Source of the DNA: Gymnothorax reevesii
Taxonomy: Eukaryota; Chordata; Actinopteri; Anguilliformes; Muraenidae
NCBI GenBank assembly: GCA_029721435.1
Contig: CM056573.1
Span: 152,727,947 to 152,791,946, forward strand
Direction of reading: 5' to 3'
DNA length: 64,000 nt
This document shows positions 34,101 through 43,110 of the stretch, piece after piece. The position numbers were made by a program, and so were the translations under genes. Position 1 is the first letter of the stretch; each line of letters begins with the position of its first letter. Below the pieces are notes generated by a model. The model did no database searches. It was given only the letters and a program-made list of their open reading frames with translations, and was not told the DNA's origin.

Positions 34101-36002
34101 CACATCATCTTCTTCTTTAGCCTTCTTGGCCATAGCACGAGTCACTGCGCAAGAAGGATACAGAGATGGGTCCTCATCCCCATCTTCAGTGCTCGGCTGT
34201 GAAGTAAGATGTACAGGGGGAACTACTTTGCCCCCAGCCAGGTCATTGCCTAGCAACAGAGAAACACCCTTTATAGGTAGACTTGACATAAGTCCCACCT
34301 TTACCTGTCCTGTAACTAAATCTGACTTCAAGAATATAGAGCGCAGGGGTACAGATACAGTCCTCCCTTCAATACCTTGTACAAGTATGAAATCCCCTGA
34401 AGCGGTCTCATCACGTAACTCCAAGGAGTCCATCAACAAAAGTGACTGAGAAGCTCCGGTATCCCTTAGGATATATATGGGGACAGGAGTAGTATGCTCA
34501 TTCAGAGCCACAAATCCCTCTGACACAAATGGAAGAAATTCCTCCCTCACAAAGTCAGCTGTATTAAGCTTTTTAGCCCCACAAGAAGCAGGCAATTTAG
34601 CAGATTGGTTATCTACTACAGGGGTTTCTAACCTTGTTTTCACAAAGGCATTTGGTTTGGTATCCTTTTCTTTTTCTTTCTTAGCTTTAAGGAACCAACA
34701 GTTAGTTGTAACATGACCAGATTTCTTGCAATAACTGCAAACTAGACCACTTTTGTCACTGTCAGCTTTCACACTTTGATCAGACCTGTTACTGGATTTC
34801 TGAGCACCATCACCAGATTTGTCTTTGTCTTTGGGTGAGGAATCTTGGGTATCACCATAACCCTTTTTCTGAAATTGGGACCATCTATTATTACTGCTAG
34901 ACTGAAATTTGGACTTATGTGTGAGAACATATTCATCTGCAAATTTGGCAGCTGATTGCAAATTCAGTGCTTGCTTCTCATTAAGGTAGGTCTTAACATC
35001 ATCCTTAACACAGTTCTTGAATTCTTCAACTAACACCATCTCTTTTAGTGAGTTGAAATCATCCTTGACCTCCATAGAAGTACACCAGCGCTCAAAGCAA
35101 ACCTTCTTCTCATTAGCAAATTCAACATAAGTCTGATTTTCAGATTTCTTCAAACCTCTGAATTTCTGTCGGTAAGCCTCTGGAACCAACTCATAAGCTC
35201 TCAAAATAACCTTTTTGACAACCTCATAATCAGAGGAATCATCGGCAGACAAAGCTGAATAGGCTTGTTGAGCTTTACCCTTGAGGACAGTTTGCAACAT
35301 CAGAGGCCAGTGTTCCTTTGGCCACTGGCAACTCTTTGCTACCTTTTCAAAACACTGGAAATAGTTGTCAACATCCTTTTCTGAAAATGGAGGCACCAGT
35401 TTTACCTCCTGACTGGCACAAAATTTATTTTTAGTTTCAATTTTAATTTTTAGTTGCTCCATTTGGAGTCTTTCTTCTCTATCGAATTTCTCTAATTCAA
35501 AATCTCTCTGTCTCTGTCTCTCTCTTTCTGCTCTTTCCTCTTTCTCTCTCTCAAATTCTCTTTGTTTTTCTTCTCTTGCTAATTTTTCTAACTCAAACTG
35601 CCTTTGTTTTTCTTTTTCTTCCCTCTCAAATTCTCTTTGTTTTTCTTTTTCCTCCCTTTCTTTTTCTCTTTCTTCCCTTTCTTTCTCTTTTTCCTCCCTT
35701 TCTTTTTCTCTTTCCTCCCTTTCAATCTCTAGCATTTTTAATTTAAGTTCCATTTCTATATTTGGATTTTCCACTGGAAACTGTTCCAGATCTCCTGGTG
35801 CAAACACATTTTCATCAATGTAATATTCAACTATCTCTCTGGCCAGTCTTGCTTTTCGCATGGCTGGTTTTACCTCTGTCAGCTCCAACTGTCTGCAAAT
35901 TTCTAGCAGTTCTGTCTTTTTAAAAGACTTCAAAACCCCTACGGTTGGTGATGCCAAGAAATCATCCATTGCTGTTGTCAATATATATCTAGGAAAATTC
36001 AC
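31134..36002 (-). CDS. Gag-Pol polyprotein of Gmr1-type retrotransposon
   Basis: A 1,622-aa uninterrupted frame. Residues ~25-65 resemble a SAP-like helix pair; ~83-190 is an extreme Glu/Arg/Lys coiled coil; ~200-335 is a SCAN-like capsid region; a CCHC zinc knuckle is at C422, C425, H430, C435. The protease DTG is at 514-516. Integrase follows: HHCC zinc site (H768, H775, C805, C808) and core D839, D898, E934 (DD35E). Then reverse transcriptase (FCTDYRKVN ~1257; YIDD 1355-1358) and RNase H (D1504, E1546, D1574) up to the C-terminus. No gag/pol frameshift or stop is needed. All named catalytic residues are present. The start could be M1 or M12. Confidence 0.95.
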   Translation of the reverse strand: MNFPRYILTTAMDDFLASPTVGVLKSFKKTELLEICRQLELTEVKPAMRKARLAREIVEYYIDENVFAPGDLEQFPVENPNIEMELKLKMLEIEREEREKEREEKEKEREEREKEREEKEKQREFEREEKEKQRQFELEKLAREEKQREFEREKEERAERERQRQRDFELEKFDREERLQMEQLKIKIETKNKFCASQEVKLVPPFSEKDVDNYFQCFEKVAKSCQWPKEHWPLMLQTVLKGKAQQAYSALSADDSSDYEVVKKVILRAYELVPEAYRQKFRGLKKSENQTYVEFANEKKVCFERWCTSMEVKDDFNSLKEMVLVEEFKNCVKDDVKTYLNEKQALNLQSAAKFADEYVLTHKSKFQSSSNNRWSQFQKKGYGDTQDSSPKDKDKSGDGAQKSSNRSDQSVKADSDKSGLVCSYCKKSGHVTTNCWFLKAKKEKEKDTKPNAFVKTRLETPVVDNQSAKLPASCGAKKLNTADFVREEFLPFVSEGFVALNEHTTPVPIYILRDTGASQSLLLMDSLELRDETASGDFILVQGIEGRTVSVPLRSIFLKSDLVTGQVKVGLMSSLPIKGVSLLLGNDLAGGKVVPPVHLTSQPSTEDGDEDPSLYPSCAVTRAMAKKAKEEDDVVPSSTLNSQDSGGSPHDSDWPTMVSPFEDLSDTFISSRFSQPDGSGDSDVSGDLSLSRKRLIEEQTNDPEICVLKRRALPDKEIDAVPVGYYLKDGVLMRKWRPPDIPANADWAVVRQIVVPKVYRNEILTMVHSLPLGGHLGVNKTVDKIMKHFFWPGLRKDVSYFCKTCHTCQVVGKHQLDPPVAPLQPIPAFGEPFSRVIVDCVGPLPKTRSGNQYLLTIMCASTRFPEAIPLRNIKATAISKALIKFFTLFGLSREIQSDQGSNFTSGLFQQVVYELGAKQILSSAYHPESQGALERFHSTLKTMMWTYCYDHEKDWDEGVHLLLFAAREAVQESTGFSPFELVFGHEVRGPLLLLSEQWQEKEPHISLLDYVSKFKERLRAACDLAKENLKSSQGKRKTWYDHKARSREFKPGEKVLVLFPLQSNPLQARFHGPYEILIKLNDLNYIVKTPDRRKPKQLCHINMLKPYHDRNARVAAVTSDSPMVETCEDEGEFQDDEPRIKAEVLSCKLSNTEVLQNLDVKLQHLEPSQRDQFERLIKKYEDLFPDVPKRVTIASHDVDVGDAKPIKQHPYRMNPEKRKIAEKEVEYMLKHDIIRPSSSDWSSPCVLVPKPDGSTRFCTDYRKVNAVTRTDVFPIPRIDDCIDSVGQAKFLTKIDLLKGYWCVPLTERAKSISAFATPSGLYQYEVLPFGMKNAPATFQRMIQSTIAGLPHTGAYIDDLITWSDSWEEHLKDVETLFQRLTQANLTVNLSKSDFGCATVTYLGYVIGQGKVAPINAKVQAIMDFPVPDNKKALRRFLGMIGYYRKFCKNFAEIALSLTNQLKKGVKFTRDDACQRAFDRLKSLLCHFPVLKSPDFNKPFSIAVDASDQACGSVLQQRSDSDDIEHPVAYFSRKFNRHQRNYSTIEKELLALVLSLQHFEVYVCSGQKPMIVYTDHNPLMFLSKMKNKNRRLLNWSLILQEFDLEIKHVKGTDNVIADCLSRV

Positions 36003-36061
36003 AAAAACAATTTCACAATTTGGAATGTTAGATTTTCAATAAATTACTCACACAATGGTCT

Positions 36062-36082
36062 ATCCCGGACCTTGAGCCCCCA
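36062..36082 (-). promoter_or_regulatory. Candidate tRNA primer-binding site
   Basis: Three bases after the 5' LTR on the minus strand the sequence begins TGGGGGCTC, then AAG, then GTCCGGGAT. The two outer blocks match the tRNA-Pro-type primer site used by many retroelements, interrupted here by three extra bases. Placement is right; the primer identity is an inference. Confidence 0.5.
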
Positions 36083-36085
36083 ATT

Positions 36086-36581
36086 TGTTATGGCCCCAAT
36101 TTGTTATTACATTTATAACACAACAGCAACAGCAAGGGATGACAAACACAGTTTTAACAACTAAAACACATTTAATTTTTAACAAAGACAAAGACTAATA
36201 ACAACCTACAACTAAAGACCAAGATTGATAAATAAGAAAAAACAGAAATAATTACAGTCCCTTTTTGGTGGGGTGGCTTGGTGATGTCCTGGATAAAGAA
36301 AATGCTCAAACACAGGCAAAGAAATCCACAAAAGAAACGTCACAGGTCTTGAACAGAATGGCAGGTCTGGTCATCTTCTTGCAATTTCTCCTACTACTTT
36401 ACTGTCTCAATTCTTTTCCTTATATACTCTCTTTCAGACCCCACCCACATTTAGACCTCTTTTTTTTTAACTTTCTGAGACTTGCCCCAGACATGTTCAG
36501 GACATGTCTAAACATGACTCCAGTCTGAGCTTAACAAAAAAAGGTAAATACTGCCATCTAGTGGCCTATATTCACATTACA
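36086..36581 (-). repeat. 5' LTR of the Ty3 element
   Basis: 496 bp, same sequence as 30518-31006 apart from a 6-bp duplication and one A. It should contain the promoter for the gag-pol transcript; no individual promoter motif is assigned. Confidence 0.93.
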
Positions 36582-36585
36582 AGTG

Positions 36586-37338
36586 TGTAAAGGACATCAC
36601 CAAATGGGCTCAGGAACACTTCAGAAAACCACTGTCAGTAACTACCGTTCGTCGCTACATCTGCAAGTGCAAGTTAAAACTCTACAATGCAAAGCGAAAG
36701 CCATTTATCAACAGCACCCAGAAACGCCGCCGGCTTCGCTGGGCCGAAGCTCATCTAAGATGGACTGATGCAAAGTGGAAAAGTGTTCTGTGGTCTGACG
36801 AGTCCACATTTCAAATTATTTTTGGAAACTGTGGACGTTGTGTCCTCCGGGCCAAAGAGGAAAAGAACCATCCGGACTGTTATAGGCGCAAAGTTGAAAA
36901 GCCAGCATCTGTGATGGTATGGGGCTGTATTATTGCCCAAGGCATGGGCAACTTACACATATGTGAAGGCACCATTAATGCGGAAAGTTACATACAAGTT
37001 TTGGAGCAACATATGTTGCCATCCAAGCAACGTCTTTTTCATGGACGCCCCTGCTTATTTCAGCAAGACAATGCCAAGCCACATTCTGCACGTGTTGCAA
37101 CAGCATGGCTCCGTAGTAAAAGAGTGCGGGTACTAGACTGGCCTGCCTGTAGTCCAGACCTGTCTCCCATTGAAAATGTGTGGCGCATTATGAAGAGTAA
37201 AATATAACAACGGAGACCCCGGACTGTTGAACAACTTAAGCTGTACATAAAGCAAGAATGGGAAAGAGTTCCACCTGAAAAGCTTCAAAAATTGGTCTCC
37301 TCAGTTCCCAAACGTTTACTGTCGTTAGAGTGTCGTTA
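36586..37338 (+). pseudogene. Tc1-like transposase, catalytic part
   Basis: Continues the transposase interrupted at 30517: [50 protein letters not shown] (first Asp), [39 protein letters not shown] (second Asp) and SPDLSPIENVWRIMK, giving DD34E spacing. A TAA stop occurs shortly after MKSKI, before the usual C-terminal EQLK..KQEWERVP segment, which is still readable downstream. The catalytic residues survive, but the gene is split and stopped. Confidence 0.88.
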
Positions 37339-37593
37339 GAAGGAAAGGCGATGTAACACAGTGGTAAAAAGGCCCCTGTGCCAACTTTTTTGCAATGTGT
37401 TGCTGCCTTTAAATTCTAAGTTAATGATTATTTGCAAAAATAACTAAAGTTTCTCAGTTTGAACATTAAGCATCTTTTCTTTGCAGAGTATTCAATTGAA
37501 TATAAGTTGAAAAGGATTTGCAAATCATTGTATTCTGTTTTTATCTACGATTTACATAACGTGCCAACTTCACTGGTTTTGGGTTTTGTAGAT

Positions 37594-38616
37594 CAGTGGT
37601 TCTCAACCTTGGGCCTGGGGGACCCCTGTGTGCTGGTTTTCATTCCAACCACAATTGCAATTGCAGAATTTTAACAAGCTGTTAATTTTGCTATATTATA
37701 TGCTTTTCATGTTCGGAGATGTAATTTACCGTCTTCATCTGTGGAATGCCAAACATAGCTTTGCTGTGCCCCAAAGATGACCAATTTTACATTATGCTCA
37801 TTGCACTATGGCCAAAAATTAAAGAGGTAACAAACCAATAAGTTTAATTTGTCAACTTAATGACTTAATTAGTAACTAGATTCATTGTTAACCTCCGCCG
37901 AGGAGGTTTATGTTTTTGGTGCCGTTTGTTTGTTGGTTTGTTTGTTTGTGTACAAGATAACTCAAAAACTAATGGCCGGATTTTTATGAAATTTTCAGGG
38001 TAGGTGGGTATTAAGTCAATGAAGAAGTGATTAAATTTTGGCATATCTAGGCCAAAGTACTGCTGAGATATACTCCAAAGTTCAAGATTTCAAGTCTTTC
38101 CAATGGGCCAGAGTTCCAATTGCCGTGCTTCTGGCTTTGCTGCGGAGGTTCTGCGCTCTCTGAATGCTCTTTTTGTTGTATATGCAGTAATGAGCTATTT
38201 TTTTCTTGATACTCCACTGCGAAACAGGCGGGCCTCGTTAGCATTTGCGTTGTCATTCAATTCTTCATTATCTGCCTGAAGATTTGGATTGATTGCCAGG
38301 TAACCATATTAATTACGAGCCTGCTGATTGACCTCAGTTTCCAATTTAATCGGTTATGGATTACCTCTCTTCATGCATATTGAAATTAACTGTTTGAAAT
38401 TTCATCCAGTAAGTACTGCATGTCCAGAGAAGATACATTTTTCATCGCATGTAGAGACATTTCTGGCAGAATGTGATTTAAGAGTTAAGTAATCCCACAA
38501 TATTAGCTCCTAGTTTGGATAATTAACAGCTTGTTAAAATTCTGGAATTACAATTGTGGTTGGAACAAAAACCTGCATACTCAGGGGTCCCCCAGGACCA
38601 AGGTTGAGAACCACTG
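37594..38616. mobile_element. hAT-like long-TIR element
   Basis: Begins CAGTGGTTCTCAACCTTGG and ends CCAAGGTTGAGAACCACTG, perfect inverted complements, with further inverted matches inward (GGGGGACCCCTG; ACCACAATTG; TTTTAACAAGCTGTTAATT) for about 100 bases. CAGTGGTTCTCAACC is a classic Charlie/hAT terminus. It begins three bases after the Tc1 duplication, and no exact 8-bp duplication is seen. Its middle contains another repeat starting CCTCCGCCGAGGAGG at about 37892. No transposase is visible. Confidence 0.8.
37892..38090. repeat. CCTCCGCCGAGGAGG-type repeat
   Basis: Starts with the palindrome CCTCCGCCGAGGAGG, then TTATGTTTTTGGTGCCGTTTG, TTTGTTTG repeats and ACTCAAAAACTAATGGCCGG. From memory this type is widespread in marine animals. 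A similar end in the opposite sense occurs near 49190 (AACCTCCTGGCGGAG). Right boundary uncertain. Confidence 0.5.
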
Positions 38617-40302
38617 AAATATTTAACAGTCATTGACTGTAAGGTTGAGGCAGGTGGTAATGGTCAACTTCTTCAGTTTTGCTGAAACTCTGGTGGTTTT
38701 AGGTCCCTACCCTTACTAGAAAATCCCCCAAATGTTTTGGCCCTGCACCAGTTTGGGTTTTAGGGGTTAATCAAGTGCAAGCTGAAATAGGGTCTAAAAT
38801 GCCAATTACCAAAATTAGATTTTTGGGTTGTTCTTATTCACTGCGCGAACTTTATCCCAAACTAAAAGTTGGAAAATTGAATTATAGGGGGGATGGTCAG
38901 TGGAAAGAGCGATTATCGGCCTAGGTATTCTTCGCGCAACATATGGGGGCACTCCAACATGGCCGCAATCCATTTTCGTCACTAGTTTGCACCCCTTTCT
39001 AATCTGTGCATGATCAGTGTCCCAGAACTTTTACAGCTGCACCACAGTGGTATGTAGTTAGACTATCGATTTGAGGTGAGAAAAGGTTGGGATAGTGTAT
39101 GCGCACACCAACAGGTGGCGCCGAAAATGGCAAAATGCTAAAATTTGGTGCATTTCAGCACCACTTGGTGGCGAGCGTGGTTGATTGACAGGGCAAAGGT
39201 TTGTTGCCTACTGAAGTATAGAGGTCACCCTTTTAGTTTATGAAAGCCATTTCTTGGGATAAGGACCACTGTCCATAATAGGTGGCGCTTTACTAACAGA
39301 TGTACTGGTACACACGTAAAACAGTATCCACTCAAAATTGCTCATGATTGGTCCAGCTGAAATGTGTTGGGAAAATCCCAAGAAAATACTTTTGTATGTG
39401 ATGTCCCTCACCCTTAATCTTGCAGTTATGCAAAGGGAACAATGGGATCATAACTGCGCAAGTCAATACAAGGGGTGCTAAAATGCTACTTCCGTGGAGC
39501 ATGAAGAGTTGAATGGAGCATACAAAATTGTTGTTCATTTGTAAAATTTTGTTCTGAACCATGTAAAAATGGGTACAAATACACTAAAATGGAACACAAG
39601 AGCCCAAGCCTAGTCTGCATGCAAGTCTATCCACCAGTATGAAATGGGCCAGTAACTATACAAGAAGTTATTTTGTGAAAAAACATGCCAGTTTCGTATA
39701 CATTTGGAATGTTTGTATATTCATCCAAGCCAGTTCTGGATCTTTAACCCCTTTCTGCAGATGTAGACGCTCTTGTCTATAGATATGCAAATTTAAGCAC
39801 TTAGTTACAGTACTCGACCACGAGATGGCACCCCCGGATCAGCTATTGAATATTCACAAGCAGGCAGAGCTGAAACACGATTCAGAGTATGGAGAAGTTC
39901 CCTCCAATCCCTGTTTTTCAGGAGTAGCATGAATTAAACTCCTCAGCTAAGTCTGATGTGCAAACTGGTCAATATTTTTGCCCATAGTATCGATCCAGTA
40001 GTTTTAAAAAATTAACACTTGCGGCAGAAAAAAACTTAGTACTCTGTAGCAACCATTTTAGCTACAGTGAGCCAACAGTATTCCAATTAGTGGTTAAAAA
40101 AATGTTTTGTGAAGCAAAAAATCCGACATAGTATTGATTCTCTTGCATTCTACTGTCAAATATGCGTAGTTCCCTCCCATGGATTAACGCGTATACTCCT
40201 CCATTGACAAATTCAGCGCTCCCTTCTATCCACCCAAGTACTGGTGTCGATAGCCAGTCACACTATGTACAGTACTCAGATTCATCTGCGTAACTCAACA
40301 GT
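38617..40302. other. Giant intron, nothing recognised
   Basis: No supported gene or family. The CAGT at 40299-40302 is the left duplication of the next element. Confidence 0.5.
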
Positions 40303-40970
40303 GGGTCAGTCCATGTCAAATCACCCAGGGGTGGTTGCAGCACCATTTTCAAATTTAACAAGCTTCCACTAACTTAAAGATAATGGCAAAAGAACATACC
40401 ATGCAAAATTTTAGATTCAAATAGTTTTCAAGCAAAATAGTTTTTAAGTTTCAGCAATTTAGGCCTGAACCAGCCTCCCCGAATCCTCGAGTGTATTTTT
40501 TAGAAAATGAAGTGCTTGTATCTCAGCTTCTAGGCAACATAGCATCACCAAATTTGACATGCAAGTTCTCTATAAGTAGCTTGTTAAATAAAACCCTTCC
40601 TAGCCTTCTAGCTAGTGTGTAGTAGGTACTGGAACTTGTCAAAAATGCCCAAATTTACAAAAAATAAGCTCGCAAATGAGTTTTAGAAACCCTAAAAAAC
40701 AAGAAATAGTGCTCATGCCTGCTATAATACCCTCCAGTTCCATTCTTAACAACATTATGCAGTATTTTAACAAATTAGAGCCCCTTAGCTTCATTATCTG
40801 CAGAGATATAATCAGCTGAATTTCTAATCAGAGTGAAAATTATCGAAAATTGCCAAAATTCGACAGGCCAGAAGCCAGTGTAGCACAGGTGGCAGGGATA
40901 TGAAACTTTGTGCAGGAAAGCATCTATCATCTATCATTTCTGTATTGGGTGATTTGACATGGACTGACCC
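40303..40970. mobile_element. Non-autonomous DNA element with perfect 25-bp TIRs
   Basis: A 668-bp element whose first 25 bases (starting GGGTCAGTCCATGTC) are exactly the reverse complement of its last 25 (ending GACATGGACTGACCC). Flanked by a 4-bp duplication CAGT at 40299-40302 and 40971-40974. Non-coding. Perfect termini suggest it is not ancient or that the ends are under functional constraint. I do not assign a superfamily. Confidence 0.8.
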
Positions 40971-40974
40971 CAGT

Positions 40975-42015
40975 TATAGTTCACGCCCTCGTGAAGCTTC
41001 CCCGGTAACAATGTATTGATAGTCTCATTTCTTATCCAATTCCCGAGTGTTTAAGCTTTCCTCAATAACTGAAATACATTTATCGGACAATAAGAATAGA
41101 ATACAAAGCTAAGCGTAAAAGTAAGGTCGGTTGTGTTCTTCGATTGTTGGCCACGGTTACGCAGCTGAAAATGATGTGATATCAAAGAAACAAAGACACT
41201 CGAAACCGGCCTGAAGTGTTCAGTTTCATTTACGAGATACATGTTGTATGGACGCGGTCAATGGGAATTATTCCGAATGAAACAGCACTGGAGGGTTCCT
41301 TCTACCTGATACATCTGTCTCTGGAGGAGGGCATCAATGAAGAAAACAGGTTATACTTCTACTCTGTTTACATTTTGCTCAATGTGGCTTTTTGCTGTAG
41401 AATTTAGAATTTGTAGAATTTTGCGTTTGAAAACATCGAATGCCGAGGTTTTTGTTTCTCCAAATGCATGCAGCTCACGCACGTCGGTAGATCCCTCCGT
41501 ACGTTCATTACGCCATTCTGTTGAATATGGAGGTATATGTCGTTCAATTTTTCCTGAAAGTGAAATTTCTGTTCTGTTAAAATAAGGTGTATTTCAGAAT
41601 TCAGATATTACTGAGTTAGTGAGTTTTTACCCTTATAAGGTGTAAGGCAATGAGCTCTGATGTGAGAGCGGTTAGCTTTTCATTGCAGCGTGAATGTTAT
41701 AGCTGTTTAATCAGCACTTTATTTAATGCTTGGGGGACTTCGAAGAAAAATGGACAGTATTGTTAACTTTATTATGGAGAAAAGGCATTTTTTTGTGTTT
41801 GGAAAGGTTACTAGTGACCTATGATGTTCAACTGCACTGATATTGATAAATTCATGCTAAACTCAACCAGAAAATCATTAGTTCATGCTGAATTTCATGC
41901 CCCAAAAGTTAATTTGTGTTAAATATATGATTAATGTATGATTTGACAGTGAACCATTTTGATGGATCTCAGACTTTGGGGAGATACCTGGATAGCTATC
42001 TAATTTAGCTCATAG
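40975..42015. other. Giant intron, nothing recognised
   Basis: No supported gene. A plus-strand frame near 41216-41585 has no family resemblance. Confidence 0.5.
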
Positions 42016-42370
42016 CTAGCGGGTAATCTAGAATGTAATGTTCAAGATGAATTGTACTTGTGGTTAAGAAGTTTATGATCCCAGAAATGTATAGATTTAA
42101 GCCCCAGCAGTTTTTCATTTGTCAGTATTATTTTTTTTTTGCTATTTCAATGGTGAATTCTCATGAAGATTTTTTATGTTTGTAGCCCCTCTTCTCCACC
42201 AAAATCATAAAAATAAACTGAAATACGATGGGAGTCTAAATGCTTCAAGTGTCTAGACTCAAATGAGCCAAAGTTTTTCTGTCTGTGAAGCTGCAATCTT
42301 GAATTATAAAGCCTTGAATTAGGTAACACCTAAAAAGCCAGATTTGGCTTCTGCGCAAAGGGGTTAAGGG
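42016..42370. repeat. Dispersed repeat X, copy 2 (uninterrupted)
   Basis: Aligns across its whole length with the two halves of the repeat at 15066-15213 and 16184-16370. At ~42172 the sequence runs GATTTTTTATGTTTGTAGCCC without interruption, showing what the site looks like without the satellite element. Confidence 0.8.
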
Positions 42371-42904
42371 CTTTCACATACGTGGATGATTCTGGATAAA
42401 ACCTCAGATTGAAAAAGTGGCTTTTCAATAGTCTGAAACAATACAGTAAAGTACGAGTGGTGCCTACAATCAATAATTGGTGTAACTAATGAAACCACAC
42501 ATATTCCAGAGATGATTGAAAAATCTATAATCATTACTTGAAATAAGGTCAAGTCCATCACAGGGCCTGTTCTACTGGGACACACCATTGAAATCCACCT
42601 ATAGCAGCTTATATTGACATGCGCAAAGAATATCCCATTATTTTTTCACTTGACAAGTGAAATGTACTTACCCCATTGGCAAGGTAGTCAAAGTGACCTA
42701 AAATCAAGGACAAATTTCTTGTCTTAAGTGTTTAAGTCTTAAAATAAGTAAATTTCCCTTTCTTGCAAATCACTTTTTGCAGTGCTTTGGGGATGTAATT
42801 TTCCAACTTTTGATGTTGTATATCTACACTAGAAGTACTACCATTGAGATTTTACTATTGCTGCAATGTACTCCAAAAGGACTATGTATCCAGAAAATTT
42901 CAGA
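42371..42904. other. Giant intron, nothing firmly recognised
   Basis: A segment ending CAAATCACTTTTTGCAGTG near 42784 has a MITE-like terminus, but I could not find its partner. Confidence 0.4.
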
Positions 42905-43110
42905 TCTCTATCTTGCTGGGCAAGCAAAATAAAGCCACCAAAAGCCACAAAAATATTGGCACAATCTGCTATGAAATGGTCCGTTTTGAGTTTTTCTCCA
43001 ACTTTGGCTCTGTCTAGCTTGAAAGGCGTAGATACTTCCAAAGAAATGCTTGTTATTCCTGAAAAAAGAGTTTCAAAGGCACGACAAACAGCATTTACCA
43101 CCACAGTACA
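42905..43110. repeat. Dispersed repeat, copy 2 of 2
   Basis: Counterpart of 8637-8807, same orientation, sharing four ordered blocks. Unclassified. Confidence 0.7.

Larger units (their letters stand above)
30518..36581 (-). mobile_element. Intact Gmr1-type Ty3 LTR retrotransposon
   Basis: The 6,064-bp element lies on the minus strand. It has two nearly identical LTRs beginning TG and ending CA, a 4-bp duplication AGTG (30514-30517 and 36582-36585), a primer-binding-site candidate next to the 5' LTR and one uninterrupted gag-pol frame. Pol order is protease, integrase, reverse transcriptase, RNase H: integrase comes before RT, unlike canonical Ty3/gypsy. That order in Ty3-type elements is the hallmark of the Gmr1 group known from fish and other deuterostomes. 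Every part needed for retrotransposition that can be recognised by eye is present, so the copy may be competent. Confidence 0.93.
29990..37588 (+). mobile_element. Tc1-like transposon split by an LTR retrotransposon
   Basis: Flanking TA occurs at 29988-29989 and 37589-37590. The left end CAAACCCAAAACCAGTGAAG and right end CTTCACTGGTTTTGGGTTTTG are inverted repeats; the inner block AATACAATGATTTGCAAATC is also inverted at the right end. Removing the inserted 6,064-bp Ty3 element plus one 4-bp duplication leaves about 1.53 kb, a normal Tc1 length. The same family supplies the elements at 4867-7149 and 21299-22587, so it was prolific in this genome. Confidence 0.92.

Noticed and set aside
31389..34716. 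Several plus-strand frames opposite the retrotransposon gag-pol
   Set aside because: They are antisense shadows of the 1,622-aa frame.
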